A DNA stretch of 64,000 nt from Sporosarcina sp. Te-1 (GTDB lineage: Bacteria; Bacillota; Bacilli; Bacillales_A; Planococcaceae). How positions within the stretch are numbered: the stretch's first letter is position 1; each line of letters starts with the position of its first letter. Position numbers and translations under genes: made by a program. The notes beneath the pieces were generated by a model. It searched no databases and was not told where the DNA came from. It saw only the letters and a program-made list of their open reading frames with translations. Positions 1 through 9,230 of this stretch are shown one piece after another. The stretch is taken from positions 434,001 through 498,000 of the forward strand of contig NZ_CP071798.1 of assembly GCF_017498505.1 (NCBI RefSeq), in the 5' to 3' direction.

Positions 1-110
1 GAAGGTGAGTGACCTTTCGTTTCCGGTTGTTTTTTGATGGAGCCTTAAGAGGCCAGGCCTGAACCGTGGTGGCAGATTCCCTGGGCCCCCTTTGGGCTTC
101 GCTTGTTCAA

Positions 111-1490
111 TTAAAACTTCAAGCGTTCCTCGATATAATCTTTTACTTCGCTGATCGGCATACGCACTTGTTCCATGGAATCACGGTGTCGTACTGTTAC
201 TTGGCGATCCTCTTCTGAATCAAAATCGTATGTGATGCAGAATGGTGTCCCAATTTCGTCTTGGCGACGGTACCGTCTTCCAATGGACTGGGAATCATCA
301 TACTGGACTGCAAAGTGTTTGCTGAGTTCGAAATAGACTTCCTCCGCACTGTCCGCAAGCTTTTTGGAGAGTGGCAGAACCGCCGCTTTCACAGGCGCTA
401 GAGCCGGATGGAAGCGCAGGACGGTCCGTACATCGTCGCCCTCGAGCTGCTCTTCATCGTAAGCGTTGCAAAGGAATGCAAGTGTCACTCGATCCGCTCC
501 GACGGAAGGTTCGATGCAGTATGGAACGTATTTTTCGTTCGTCACCGGATCTTGGTAGTGGAAATCCTCGCCTGAATGCTCCATATGGCGTTTCAAATCA
601 AAGTCTGTCCGATTCGCGATGCCCCACAGCTCACCCCAGCCAAATGGGAACTTGAATTCAATATCCACCGTGCCTTTGGAGTAGTGGGACAGTTCATCTT
701 CGCTATGCTCGCGCAATCTGACATTTTCGTCGCTAAGGCCAAGGTCGAGCAGCCATTTTTTAGAGAAGTCGCGCCAGTATTCATACCAGTTCATATCCTC
801 GCCAGGCTTACAGAAGAATTCTAATTCCATTTGTTCAAATTCCCTTGTTCGGAACGTGAAGTTACCCGGCGTGATTTCATTTCGGAAACTTTTACCGATT
901 TGAGCGATGCCAAACGGCATTTTTTTCCGCATGGAACGTTGGACATTTTTGAAATTGACGAAAATCCCCTGTGCTGTTTCCGGGCGGAGGAAGATTTCAT
1001 TTGCGGATGAATCCGTCACCCCTTGAGATGTTTTAAACATTAAGTTGAATTGACGGATTCCAGTGTAATCCATCTCGCCGCAGTTAGGGCAGACGATGTG
1101 GTGTTCCGCAATCAATTCTTCCATCTTTTCAAATGGGAGGCCATCGACGACCATCTCGATGCCCTTCGCTTCGAGGGCATCTTCGATTAGCTTATCGGCC
1201 CTGTGGCGCGTTTTACATTTCTTGCAGTCAATCATCGGATCATTGAAATTCCCGATATGCCCGGATGCTTCCCACACTTTTGGATTCATCAGGATGGCCG
1301 CGTCCAATCCGACATTGTATTTGGATTCTTGGACAAACTTCTGCCACCATGCCTTCTTTACATTGTTTTTCAACTCGATGCCAAGTGGGCCGTAATCCCA
1401 AGTATTCGCGAGACCACCATAAATTTCAGATCCCGGGAAAACAAATCCCCTCTGTTTTGCTAAATTGACAACCTGATCCATTGATAGCAT
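111..1490 (-). CDS. glyQS: Glycyl-tRNA synthetase, single-chain homodimer type
   Basis: Charges tRNA-Gly with glycine in the cytoplasm. The 459 aa product opens [15 protein letters not shown] and carries the class II motif 2 (FRNE, residues about 202-205) and two CxxC pairs (89/92 and 134/137), as in the single-polypeptide bacterial/eukaryotic type, not the split GlyQ/GlyS form of B. subtilis. An in-frame ATG exists 90 bases upstream at 1580, but the ATG at 1490 has a GGAGGG ribosome site 7 bases away and gives the usual family length. It reads opposite to the ccpN-yqfL-dnaG genes and is preceded by a T-box leader, so it is probably induced by uncharged tRNA-Gly. Confidence 0.95.
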   Translation of the reverse strand: MLSMDQVVNLAKQRGFVFPGSEIYGGLANTWDYGPLGIELKNNVKKAWWQKFVQESKYNVGLDAAILMNPKVWEASGHIGNFNDPMIDCKKCKTRHRADKLIEDALEAKGIEMVVDGLPFEKMEELIAEHHIVCPNCGEMDYTGIRQFNLMFKTSQGVTDSSANEIFLRPETAQGIFVNFKNVQRSMRKKMPFGIAQIGKSFRNEITPGNFTFRTREFEQMELEFFCKPGEDMNWYEYWRDFSKKWLLDLGLSDENVRLREHSEDELSHYSKGTVDIEFKFPFGWGELWGIANRTDFDLKRHMEHSGEDFHYQDPVTNEKYVPYCIEPSVGADRVTLAFLCNAYDEEQLEGDDVRTVLRFHPALAPVKAAVLPLSKKLADSAEEVYFELSKHFAVQYDDSQSIGRRYRRQDEIGTPFCITYDFDSEEDRQVTVRHRDSMEQVRMPISEVKDYIEERLKF

Positions 1491-1694
1491 TGCAATTCCC
1501 TCCAAATCATTTTTACTACTTCCGTTAATGTTGAACATATCTTCAAGTGAAGACCGCATAGAATACATATCGTATGCCATCCGTTCCGCTTTCCCCCATT
1601 ACACCAATGTGAATGAAGAGTGAAGTTTGGCGCAGCAGGAGCCGTGTGATAAAGATACGCTTTCTAGACAATGTGGCAAACCTGTCTTGAAATG

Positions 1695-1909
1695 CAAAAA
1701 ACGCACCCATCCCCGGACAATAACTGTCCGGGGACGAGTGCGTAGACCCGCGGTTCCACCCCGATTGGCTTGAAAAAGCCCTCTTTCGATCACGTTTATG
1801 GCTCCAGGCTGCCGTTTCATGCCGATTGCAGGCTTTCACTATCCCCGCTCGCTTATGCTGGCACTACTTATTGACCTTTCTTCACCTATAGATTATGAGT
1901 ACAAGTGTA
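1695..1909 (-). promoter_or_regulatory. T-box leader of glyQS with promoter and terminator
   Basis: Reading the minus strand, a sigma-A promoter (TTGCCT at 1927-1932, 17-base spacer, TACACT at 1904-1909) precedes a structured leader. The leader contains GAGCGGGGATAGTG and the near-invariant T-box GGGTGGAACCGCGG at about 1748-1762. It ends in a strong terminator, with GTCCCCGGACA pairing across a short loop to TGTCCGGGGA, extended by GCAC/GTGC pairs and a T run (1695-1743). T-box RNAs bind uncharged tRNA and then form an antiterminator. The specifier codon was not assigned by eye; glycine is inferred from the gene downstream. Confidence 0.93.
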
Positions 1910-1999
1910 GCATGCTTCGTTCCTTCAGGCAATGCCTTAGTGTTTTTTTGATGAAGTGATTCGTTTTGGCGCGGAGTGATAGGAATTCTGTTGGGGAAA

Positions 2000-2008
2000 T
2001 GCTATACT
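2000..2008 (+). promoter_or_regulatory. Extended -10 element, ccpN promoter
   Basis: TGCTATACT at 2000-2008 is an extended -10 element about 40 bases upstream of the ccpN start. No good -35 hexamer sits at the expected distance, which is common for extended -10 promoters. Confidence 0.45.
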
Positions 2009-2050
2009 AGTCAGGTATATATTAATGAACGATTGAGGCGGTGATTCATA

Positions 2051-2680
2051 TTGGAACTGAATAAGCGCCAGAACGAAATATTGGAAATCGTCCAGACGGA
2101 TGGACCGATCACAGGGGAGCAAATCGCGGAAAGACTGAATTTGGCCCGTGCGACCATCCGGCCGGATCTAGCGATTTTAACGATGGCGGGGTATTTGGAC
2201 GCAAGACCCCGTGTCGGTTATTTCTATTCTGGCAAAAAGCCCGCCCAATCTGTCGGCGATGGCATGATCGGTATGAAAGTGGGCGATTTTCAATCAATAC
2301 CTGTCGTGGTCGCCGAAAACATTTCCGTCTACGATGCCATATGCCAAATGTTCTTGGAGGATGTCGGGACATTATTCGTAGTCGATAAGGATTCCCATTT
2401 ATCAGGTGTGCTATCGCGGAAAGATCTGCTTCGCACAAGCTTAGGCAATAAAGAGTTAGATAAGATACCGGTCCATGTCATTATGACAAGAATGCCGAAC
2501 ATTACATACTGTAAGAAGCAGGACACGTTGCTCTATGCGGCCAAAAAGATGATTGAACAACAGATTGATTCATTGCCTGTCATTATTGAGAGGGAGCATG
2601 GCCTGGAAGTGGTGGGAAGGATCACAAAGACAAATATTACTGCCGCTTTTTTGTCCTTGGCCGATGATCATGATTTGTAA
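2051..2680 (+). CDS. ccpN: CcpN-type transcriptional repressor (HTH plus CBS pair)
   Basis: In B. subtilis CcpN represses gluconeogenic genes (gapB, pckA) during glycolytic growth. The 209 aa product has an N-terminal winged helix (about 1-65, with IAERLNLARATIRPDL as the recognition segment) and two CBS domains (about 80-140 and 145-205) that would sense nucleotides. The start is TTG at 2051, behind GAGGCGGTGA; no in-frame ATG lies nearby. yqfL follows after 24 bases, the same pair as in B. subtilis, where YqfL modulates CcpN activity. Confidence 0.9.
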   Translation: MELNKRQNEILEIVQTDGPITGEQIAERLNLARATIRPDLAILTMAGYLDARPRVGYFYSGKKPAQSVGDGMIGMKVGDFQSIPVVVAENISVYDAICQMFLEDVGTLFVVDKDSHLSGVLSRKDLLRTSLGNKELDKIPVHVIMTRMPNITYCKKQDTLLYAAKKMIEQQIDSLPVIIEREHGLEVVGRITKTNITAAFLSLADDHDL

Positions 2681-2704
2681 TGCTTGGGAACTAGGAGTGA
2701 TCCA

Positions 2705-3520
2705 ATGAGTAAATTGACTTTGTTCATCGTTTCTGATTCGGTCGGCGAGACGGCGGATCTTGTCGCCAAGGCGGCAGCAAGCCAGTTTAGGCATGATCTT
2801 GAAACGGTATCGATGAAACGGTTTTCACATGTGGAAGATGAATCGCAATTACGCGAAATCGCCTACTTGGCCAAAGACCAGAACGCCATCATCATATACA
2901 CGTTAGTGAAAAGCTGCATGAGGCAGCGAATTAAGCAGGAATGCAAGGAACATGGATTAAAATGCATCGATCTGCTCGGACCGATCGTTGATAAGATTGA
3001 AGAGGAATTGAGTGAGAGACCATTCGAAGAACCGGGTCTCGTTCGGCAATTGGATGAGGACTACTTCAAAAAAATAGAGGCGATTGAATTTGCCGTCAAA
3101 TACGACGATGGCAGAGATCCGAGAGGTATTATGAAAGCCGATATCGTCCTTGTTGGAGTATCGCGTACGTCAAAAACCCCGCTCTCCCAATATTTAGCCC
3201 ATCGGACATACAAGGTGGCCAATGTGCCACTAGTGCCCGAAGTCGATCCGCCGGAGGAATTGTTCCGAATTAATCCTGCCAAATGTTATGGACTTGTGAT
3301 CTCTCCGGAGAAGTTAAATTTTATCCGGAAAGAGCGGCTTTTGGCACTCGGTTTGAAAGATGATGCGAATTACGCTCAAATCGAGAGAATTAAACAGGAG
3401 ATCGACCACTTTAACCGGGTCGTTTCAAAAATCGGGTGTAAAGTCATTGATGTGACGAATCGAGCAGTAGAGGAAACGGCAAACGTCATTTTACACGATC
3501 TGGCAAATAAAATTGAATGA
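2705..3520 (+). CDS. yqfL: Pyruvate, phosphate dikinase regulatory protein-like kinase/phosphorylase (DUF299)
   Basis: A 271 aa member of the PPSR/PDRP family, ADP-dependent Ser/Thr kinases and Pi-dependent pyrophosphorylases that control PPDK or PEP synthase. The nucleotide loop GVSRTSKT is at 151-158 and the N-terminal SDSVGETAD motif is intact. The ATG at 2705 follows AGGAGTGATCCA and is preferred to a TTG at 2684. No PPDK gene is seen here. In B. subtilis the homologue YqfL acts as a positive modulator of CcpN, so the linked role in carbon control is likely. Confidence 0.9.
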   Translation: MSKLTLFIVSDSVGETADLVAKAAASQFRHDLETVSMKRFSHVEDESQLREIAYLAKDQNAIIIYTLVKSCMRQRIKQECKEHGLKCIDLLGPIVDKIEEELSERPFEEPGLVRQLDEDYFKKIEAIEFAVKYDDGRDPRGIMKADIVLVGVSRTSKTPLSQYLAHRTYKVANVPLVPEVDPPEELFRINPAKCYGLVISPEKLNFIRKERLLALGLKDDANYAQIERIKQEIDHFNRVVSKIGCKVIDVTNRAVEETANVILHDLANKIE

Positions 3521-3526
3521 ATACTG

Positions 3527-3567
3527 AAAAGAAGGACCGCCTGGGCAAAATGGTTGGTTCTTCTTTT
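3527..3567 (+). terminator. Intrinsic terminator after yqfL
   Basis: AAAAGAAGGACC pairs with GGTTCTTCTTTT (one G-U) across a 17-base loop. The stem ends in T residues just downstream of the yqfL stop. Confidence 0.6.
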
Positions 3568-3589
3568 GTGGATTGTGTACAATATTATT

Positions 3590-3618
3590 TTGCGATTGCC
3601 CTTTAAAGATGATATAGT
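3590..3618 (+). promoter_or_regulatory. Sigma-A promoter of the dnaG-rpoD unit
   Basis: TTGCGA (3590-3595), a 17-base spacer and TATAGT (3613-3618) lie about 170 bases upstream of dnaG. Transcription would begin near 3625 and immediately enter two hairpins. Confidence 0.6.
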
Positions 3619-3631
3619 TTCCTTCTGGTGG

Positions 3632-3688
3632 CCGGACTTATCCGGATGCCTGGAGAATAGCAGTAATTGCTGCTTCAGGAAATTTTTT
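3632..3688 (+). ncRNA. Two-hairpin leader with T run upstream of dnaG (attenuator or small RNA candidate)
   Basis: Hairpin 1 is CCGGA/TCCGG (3632-3636 with 3641-3645, loop CTTA). Hairpin 2 nests CCTG/CAGG (3649-3652 with 3676-3679) around AGCAG/CTGCT (3659-3663 with 3670-3674). Six T residues follow at 3683-3688. The layout of promoter, structure and T run fits an attenuator or a roughly 65-nt transcript. No known family was recognised. Confidence 0.4.
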
Positions 3689-3785
3689 AAATGAGCACGT
3701 CTATGGAAATCATAATAATTTTTTTGTCGAATAAGCAGGATTTTTGAAACCTATCTCGAATTCAAGTAGATAGAGGGAAACGGTG

Positions 3786-5603
3786 ATGGAAATGACTAAA
3801 ATACCAGAGGAAACGATCGAAGAAGTCCGTTCGAAAACTGACATTGTTGACTTAATCGGCGAATATGTTCAGTTGACGAAGAGGGGGAGAAATTGGTTTG
3901 GCCTTTGTCCATTCCATGGTGAAAGCACCCCTTCCTTCTCTGTCTCAGAGGATAAGAACCTGTTTCATTGCTTTGGGTGCGGAGCGAGCGGAAATGCAAT
4001 TACATTCGTCATGGACATTGAAAACACTTCCTTCACCGAAGCGATATCCAAGCTGGCTGACCGTGCAGGCATCGAACTGACTGTCCCTATCGCGAGCAAT
4101 GCTGCAAGCGCTCATAAAAATGAGCATCAGTCAATGAAGGAAGCCCTCGCACTTGCAGCGAACTTCTATAGTCATATACTACTGAACACTGTAGAGGGGG
4201 AAAAAGCATTACAATATTTGCAGAAAAGAGGATTTTCACGAGAGCATATCGAACAGTATGGAATTGGGTGGTCTCTCGAAGACAGAGAGACATTGACAAA
4301 TCTCCTCATCCGTAAGAAATTCGATATGAAGGAAATGGAGCAGGCCGGCCTCTGCATTATGAAAAATGATGGGACAGGCTATTTTGATAGGTTCCGGGGA
4401 CGTATTATGTTCCCATTACATGACGATAATGGGAATATCGTCGGCTTTTCCGGTCGAACCCTTTCGAATTCAAAGGAAGAGGCCAAATACTTGAACAGCC
4501 CGGAGACTCCAATCTTTGAAAAGAGCAAATTACTATATAATTTTCATCGAGCTCGTCTTAATGTTCGGAAAACGGGTAAAGTAATATTGTTCGAAGGTTT
4601 CATGGATACCATAACAGCAGAGCGGGCTGGCGTGATGAACAGTGTCGCCGTAATGGGTACTTCTCTTTCGGAAATTCATCTGTTGAAGCTGAAACGCATT
4701 GCGAACCAGCTGATCATTTGTTGTGATGGAGATAACGCCGGTTGGGAAGCGGCAAAACGTTTTGCCAATTTGGCTATGCAAAAGGGTCTTTCCATTCAAA
4801 TTGCCTTGCTTCCGGGGAAAATGGATCCCGATGAGTATATTTCAACTTACGGGGGAGAAGCTTTCCAGGAAAAGGTGTTAGGCAATCCGCATACGTACAT
4901 GTCATTTATGTTGGCGTATGCCAAACGCGGAAAGAACTTGACCCATGAAAATGATGTTTTACAGTATATCCATGAAGTCCTGGATGAGCTGGCCGCAAAG
5001 GTCTCTCCGATTGAGCGGGATCTGCTCGTCCGGCAGATGGCAACGGAAACAGGGGTTTCCGAGCAAGCGTTAAACGAACAGTTGATGAAAAAGGTCGGTA
5101 AACTGGCTAAGGACGAAAAAAAGGAACAATCGATCGGCGGTTCGCAGCAAATGCAGGCGCCGAAGTCCAAGAAAGTCTCCGGAGTGGATCGGGCAGAACG
5201 GATCCTACTTGCCCATCTGTTGAATGATGGTGTCATATTCGATCGGCTGCGTGCGGAAGGAAGCGAGCTGTTTATCCGCGATGAATACAATGCTGTATTT
5301 ATCCGGCTAGCCGGTTTCTACGAGCAATATAGCAACCCGGATTTTCATCGGTTCGCCGAATCATTGGAAGACCGGGAAATGCGTAAAATTGTTATGGAAG
5401 CTGCCATGATGGAACGTGACCCCGACCATGCGGATCAGGAAGTAACGGACTGTATCCAACATCTGGAGAAGCAGCGGGTGATCCGAAAAATAGATGAAAT
5501 GCTGCACCAATCAAGAGAAGCGGAAAAAATGAATGATCATACCCGGGCGCTGGAGCTGGCCAGGGATATTATACAGCTCCGGAAATCATTATCGGCATTG
5601 TAG
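3786..5603 (+). CDS. dnaG: DNA primase
   Basis: Synthesises RNA primers for replication at the fork together with DnaB helicase. The 605 aa protein has the CHC2 zinc finger (C41, H44, C62, C65), the Toprim catalytic core with E270 in EGFMD and the D314-G-D316 metal-binding pair, and a C-terminal helicase-binding region. The ATG at 3786 lies 8 bases after GAGGG; a GTG at 3783 is closer and less likely. rpoD begins 36 bases later, the conserved dnaG-sigA macromolecular synthesis order. Confidence 0.96.
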   Translation: MEMTKIPEETIEEVRSKTDIVDLIGEYVQLTKRGRNWFGLCPFHGESTPSFSVSEDKNLFHCFGCGASGNAITFVMDIENTSFTEAISKLADRAGIELTVPIASNAASAHKNEHQSMKEALALAANFYSHILLNTVEGEKALQYLQKRGFSREHIEQYGIGWSLEDRETLTNLLIRKKFDMKEMEQAGLCIMKNDGTGYFDRFRGRIMFPLHDDNGNIVGFSGRTLSNSKEEAKYLNSPETPIFEKSKLLYNFHRARLNVRKTGKVILFEGFMDTITAERAGVMNSVAVMGTSLSEIHLLKLKRIANQLIICCDGDNAGWEAAKRFANLAMQKGLSIQIALLPGKMDPDEYISTYGGEAFQEKVLGNPHTYMSFMLAYAKRGKNLTHENDVLQYIHEVLDELAAKVSPIERDLLVRQMATETGVSEQALNEQLMKKVGKLAKDEKKEQSIGGSQQMQAPKSKKVSGVDRAERILLAHLLNDGVIFDRLRAEGSELFIRDEYNAVFIRLAGFYEQYSNPDFHRFAESLEDREMRKIVMEAAMMERDPDHADQEVTDCIQHLEKQRVIRKIDEMLHQSREAEKMNDHTRALELARDIIQLRKSLSAL

Positions 5604-5639
5604 GGCCAGATTCCGGTGAATTAAGGAGGAACGGGTATA

Positions 5640-6827
5640 ATGGATAAAAAAGAGCGAGCTGGAGAGATGGAAAACGATATGACGTTGGATGAAGTGAAAG
5701 CAAGTTTATTGGAAACAGGCAAGAAGAATGGTGAATTGACGTTAGAGGAAGTAACGGATAAACTGTCCGTCTTCGAAATGGAACCGGATCAGTTTGAGGA
5801 ATTTCTTGATCAGATCGAAGCCCAGGGCATTGAGATGGACCGGAAAGACGATGAGGAAGAAGAAGCGGTAAAACCGGTCGCGGACGATGAACAGTTCGAC
5901 TTAAACGATTTAAGCGTACCGCCCGGCGTTAAAATCAACGATCCTGTCCGCATGTATTTGAAAGAGATCGGTCGTGTCGATCTTTTGACAGGCAACGAAG
6001 AGGTCAAATTAGCTGTCGCCATTCAGGAAGGTGTAGAAGCGGAGGAAAAGCTCGCTTCGATGGACCATCCGGATCCGGAATTGCAGGAGCTGGTAGAAAA
6101 AGGCGAGAACGCGAAAAAGAAACTGGCTGAAGCCAACTTGCGACTTGTTGTCAGTATAGCAAAACGCTATGTAGGACGCGGCATGCTGTTCCTCGATTTG
6201 ATTCAGGAAGGCAATATGGGTCTGATCAAAGCGGTAGAGAAGTTCGACCATACAAAGGGATTCAAATTCAGTACGTATGCCACTTGGTGGATTCGTCAGG
6301 CAATCACACGCGCAATTGCCGATCAGGCGCGTACCATTCGTATTCCGGTCCACATGGTTGAAACGATCAATAAGTTAATTCGCGTTCAACGTCAACTGTT
6401 GCAAGACCTGGGACGTGAACCATCACCGGAGGAAATTGGCGAAGAGATGGATCTGTCCGCCGACAAAGTCCGTGAAATCTTAAAAATCGCTCAAGAACCG
6501 GTGTCGCTTGAAACGCCGATTGGGGAAGAAGATGACTCCCACCTCGGTGATTTCATCGAAGATTCCGAAGCCCAGTCTCCATCGGATCACGCGGCTTATG
6601 AGCTGTTGAAGGAGCAATTGGAAGATGTTTTGGATACGCTGACCGATAGAGAGGAGAATGTCCTCCGCCTCCGCTTCGGATTGGATGATGGTCGGACTCG
6701 TACATTGGAAGAGGTCGGTAAAGTCTTTGGCGTGACACGGGAACGGATCCGCCAAATTGAAGCGAAAGCATTACGGAAGCTGCGTCACCCATCTAGAAGT
6801 AAACGTCTGAAAGATTTTCTAGAATAA
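5640..6827 (+). CDS. rpoD: RNA polymerase primary sigma factor SigA
   Basis: Housekeeping sigma factor, 395 aa. An acidic region 1.1 occupies about 1-85. Region 1.2 starts near [12 protein letters not shown]. Region 2 contains [20 protein letters not shown] and the -10 melting helix with [10 protein letters not shown]. Region 4.2 ends in the helix-turn-helix [18 protein letters not shown]. The ATG at 5640 sits 10 bases after AGGAGG. It is cotranscribed with dnaG and followed by the structured element at 6884-7038. Confidence 0.97.
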   Translation: MDKKERAGEMENDMTLDEVKASLLETGKKNGELTLEEVTDKLSVFEMEPDQFEEFLDQIEAQGIEMDRKDDEEEEAVKPVADDEQFDLNDLSVPPGVKINDPVRMYLKEIGRVDLLTGNEEVKLAVAIQEGVEAEEKLASMDHPDPELQELVEKGENAKKKLAEANLRLVVSIAKRYVGRGMLFLDLIQEGNMGLIKAVEKFDHTKGFKFSTYATWWIRQAITRAIADQARTIRIPVHMVETINKLIRVQRQLLQDLGREPSPEEIGEEMDLSADKVREILKIAQEPVSLETPIGEEDDSHLGDFIEDSEAQSPSDHAAYELLKEQLEDVLDTLTDREENVLRLRFGLDDGRTRTLEEVGKVFGVTRERIRQIEAKALRKLRHPSRSKRLKDFLE

Positions 6828-6883
6828 TAACAGGTTGTCCAGCTGCTCATTTTGCAGTGGCACACATACGTTTTAGCATAGGT

Positions 6884-7038
6884 CACTGTCCTCCCAGAAT
6901 GGACAGTGTGGAGAATCGCTAGAAAAGGCGAAACGCTAGCAGGCGTAGCTTGAGCGGCGCAATGATGGTGGGGAACCCCCCAGCCATTCCATAGGCCGTA
7001 GCTGACTCCTGCAGCAAGCGGCCTTTCTGGCGTTTTTT
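6884..7038 (+). ncRNA. Long structured element ending in a T run, downstream of rpoD
   Basis: A perfect 8-bp hairpin CACTGTCC/GGACAGTG (6884-6891 with 6901-6908) is followed by one elongated fold. Its closing stem joins CGCTAGAAAAGGC (6917-6929) to GCCTTTCTGGCG (7021-7032). Inside are GCAGG/CCTGC (6939-6943 with 7008-7012), AGCT/AGCT, GCGGC/GCCGT (6954-6958 with 6995-6999) and TGG-TGGGG/CCCCA-CCA (6966-6986). Six T residues at 7033-7038 follow the closing stem on the plus strand only. It could be a small RNA, an elaborate rpoD terminator, or a REP/bcr-like repeat, since GACTCCTGC resembles such elements in Bacillaceae. It is the only content of this 300-base gap. Confidence 0.5.
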
Positions 7039-7124
7039 CGTCCTCTTTTTTTACAATCGATAGAGAGAAACATGTCCCACCTTGTAGAATACTAGTGTTA
7101 GCCTGATCGGAAGGGGGAGTGGGA

Positions 7125-7682
7125 ATGAATGCACAACGGAAGCGGATCATCATTACGGAGATTCAATATTGGAAGCAAAATAAGCTGTTGCCGGAGCATT
7201 ATTGTGATTTCCTCATTACGTTATATGCACGCGGAGAGGAAGATGGCACGGAAGAGATGAAAGGCTCTAAAGGAATCTTGGAGCATGAAAAGAAAACTAG
7301 AGTGGGAAGAGTGATCGCCATCAGCCTTCTAACGATTCTGGTTTTCGGAGGAATGTTCCTTCTGAAGAACTATTCAGTCTGGCCCATGTCGGCTGCAGCT
7401 GTTTTGGCAACAATCCTGCTGATCATTTCACTTGGCAAGTCTCGGGTTTCCTCAAATTTTACATCGCTGTTATACATATTGTCGGCTTTTTTGTTACTTG
7501 GCCTGTCACTAAAAGTTTGGATGATCTTTTTTGAAACTGAAACGATGTTGCTGATAGGATTGCTCGTGTTGAATTGTGTACTCTGGTTATTTGCTGGCAG
7601 ATTGCTAAAATTACTATATTTTACGATTTCCGGGTCAGTCGGATTGCTTCTCATTATCGGCTTCCTGTTCCTTTCCATGTGA
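7125..7682 (+). CDS. Membrane protein of unknown function downstream of sigA
   Basis: A 185 aa protein. The N-terminal 55 residues are soluble and carry EIQYWKQNKLLPEHYCDFL, a segment of the kind conserved in uncharacterised Bacillales membrane proteins. Five hydrophobic segments follow (about 62-80, 84-101, 109-128, 134-151 and 160-183). The start ATG at 7125 follows AAGGGGGAGTGGGA. Not assigned to a named family with certainty. No partner gene suggests a role. Confidence 0.75.
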   Translation: MNAQRKRIIITEIQYWKQNKLLPEHYCDFLITLYARGEEDGTEEMKGSKGILEHEKKTRVGRVIAISLLTILVFGGMFLLKNYSVWPMSAAAVLATILLIISLGKSRVSSNFTSLLYILSAFLLLGLSLKVWMIFFETETMLLIGLLVLNCVLWLFAGRLLKLLYFTISGSVGLLLIIGFLFLSM

Positions 7683-7866
7683 CTCAGGAAGGGAAGCTGA
7701 TTTTACCAATAAAACGTCTTCTATTTGCTACCTTCCTCTTAAAAACGCATCCAGTTAAAAGAGAATTAGAACCACCTTACAGTATGAATACATACTCTTC
7801 GGAATTGCCAGGCTGTTATGCCGTTTCCCCAATATGTTGCGTTGCTATGAAAAACTGACAGATTGG

Positions 7867-7915
7867 TTGTGAAATTGTTAGTCTATTCGTTATACTAAGA
7901 ATGTAAGCGTTCACA
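7867..7915 (+). promoter_or_regulatory. Sigma-A promoter with cre (CcpA) operator
   Basis: TTGTGA (7867-7872), an 18-base spacer and TATACT (7891-7896) are followed at once by TGTAAGCGTTCACA (7902-7915). That sequence fits the catabolite-responsive element consensus TGNAANCGNWNNCA at every fixed position. The operator covers the expected transcription start, so CcpA should repress acyl-CoA dehydrogenase expression on preferred sugars. Confidence 0.8.
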
Positions 7916-7933
7916 ACAAGGGGGATGAAACGG

Positions 7934-9079
7934 ATGAATTTTGATTTGACGGACGAGCAACTGATGATTCGTCGGACGATGAAGGAATTCGCAGACGAAG
8001 TGGTCGCACCTGGAGCAATTGAAAGGGATCGGACAAAGGAATTCCCAGCTGCGATTTTTAAACAGTTGGGGGATATGGGAATGATGGGGCTGCCGTTCCC
8101 AGAAGCTTATGGGGGAGCAGGGGCGGATACAGTCAGTTTTGCTATCGTCACGGAAGAATTAAGCCGGGCGTGTGCGTCAACAGGGATTACCTACTCCGCG
8201 CACATTTCTCTGGGAGGAGCACCGTTGCATTTATTTGGCACGGAAGAACAAAAAGTAAAATATTTGACGCCGATATGTACTGGGGAGTCATTCGGTGCTT
8301 TTGGTCTCACGGAACCGAATGCCGGTTCGGATGCAGGAGGAACGCAAACGGCGGCAGTGGAAGATGGAAACGATTATATTATTAATGGATCCAAAGTGTA
8401 TATTACCAATGCAAGTTATGCCAAACATTTAGCTTTGACAGCTGTTACCGGCATTGTAGACGGCAAGAAAGAGATCAGTGCAATCATCGTTCCGACTGAT
8501 GCCGAAGGGTTTAAGGTAATTGATAACTACGAAAAGATGGGGCTTCATGCCTCAAACACCACTGAACTTGTATTGGAAAATGTTCGCGTGCCGAAAGAGA
8601 ATCTTCTTGGGAAACGAGGAGAGGGATTCCGGCAATTCCTCGTAACGCTAGACGGGGGCAGAATCGGCATCGGTGCAATGGCAGTCGGGATTGCACAGGC
8701 TGCCTATGATAAAGCGATGAAATACGCCAAAGAGCGGAAGCAATTTGGCAAGGCGTTGGCAGAATTCCAAGTGACTCAATTTAAGCTGGCAGATATGGCA
8801 CTCAAAATTGAACTTGCCCGCAATATGGTCTACAAAGCGGCTTGGTTGAAGGACCAAGGTAGGTCCTTTACAAAGGAAGCAGCGATGTGCAAATTGTATG
8901 CTTCGGAAATAGCAATGGAAGTCGCCAATGAAGCCATTCAGATACATGGAGGCTATGGTTATATGAAGGAATATGAGGTGGAACGGTTGATGCGTGATGC
9001 TAAATTACTGGAAATTGGGGAAGGGACTTCGGAAATTCAGCGTATGGTCATTGCCCGCCAGATCGGAGTCATCGCCTGA
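7934..9079 (+). CDS. Acyl-CoA dehydrogenase, short/medium-chain type
   Basis: FAD-dependent first step of beta-oxidation or branched-chain amino acid breakdown, in the cytoplasm. The 381 aa product has the family signatures (FGLTEPNAGSDAG near the substrate/FAD pocket, QIHGGYGYMKEY, and GEGTSEIQ, which holds the catalytic glutamate). The ATG at 7934 is 10 bases from AAGGGGG; an ATG at 7925 abuts the ribosome site and is rejected. This gene is not in the B. subtilis sigA-cccA interval, so it is an insertion into the backbone. The cre operator suggests a catabolic role. Confidence 0.9.
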   Translation: MNFDLTDEQLMIRRTMKEFADEVVAPGAIERDRTKEFPAAIFKQLGDMGMMGLPFPEAYGGAGADTVSFAIVTEELSRACASTGITYSAHISLGGAPLHLFGTEEQKVKYLTPICTGESFGAFGLTEPNAGSDAGGTQTAAVEDGNDYIINGSKVYITNASYAKHLALTAVTGIVDGKKEISAIIVPTDAEGFKVIDNYEKMGLHASNTTELVLENVRVPKENLLGKRGEGFRQFLVTLDGGRIGIGAMAVGIAQAAYDKAMKYAKERKQFGKALAEFQVTQFKLADMALKIELARNMVYKAAWLKDQGRSFTKEAAMCKLYASEIAMEVANEAIQIHGGYGYMKEYEVERLMRDAKLLEIGEGTSEIQRMVIARQIGVIA

Positions 9080-9189
9080 CTGGCGCGAAATCGGCCGAAA
9101 GTTTGTCGAAATTGTCACAAAGAGCGAATTCTGCATGGATAACTCTTTCAGTTTTTCATGGGATACAGTACAATAATAGTTGTGCACTG

Positions 9190-9195
9190 TATAAT
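9190..9195 (+). promoter_or_regulatory. TATAAT -10 box upstream of the cytochrome c gene
   Basis: A perfect TATAAT preceded by TG lies 35 bases upstream of the start. No convincing -35 hexamer was found. Confidence 0.35.
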
Positions 9196-9230
9196 TTACA
9201 GAATAGATCCTGGTGAAGGAGGGTAATTCA

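Noticed and set aside
1-110. Possible 3' end of an upstream gene (frame ending in TGA at 10-12)
   Set aside because: Only three codons are visible and no family can be recognised; a glyQS terminator is also not clear here.
1543-1839. Minus-strand open frames of 98 and 73 codons in front of glyQS
   Set aside because: They cover the T-box leader and its terminator hairpin; coding is not expected.
4847-5290. 147-codon minus-strand frame inside dnaG
   Set aside because: Serine-rich antisense shadow of a well-supported gene.
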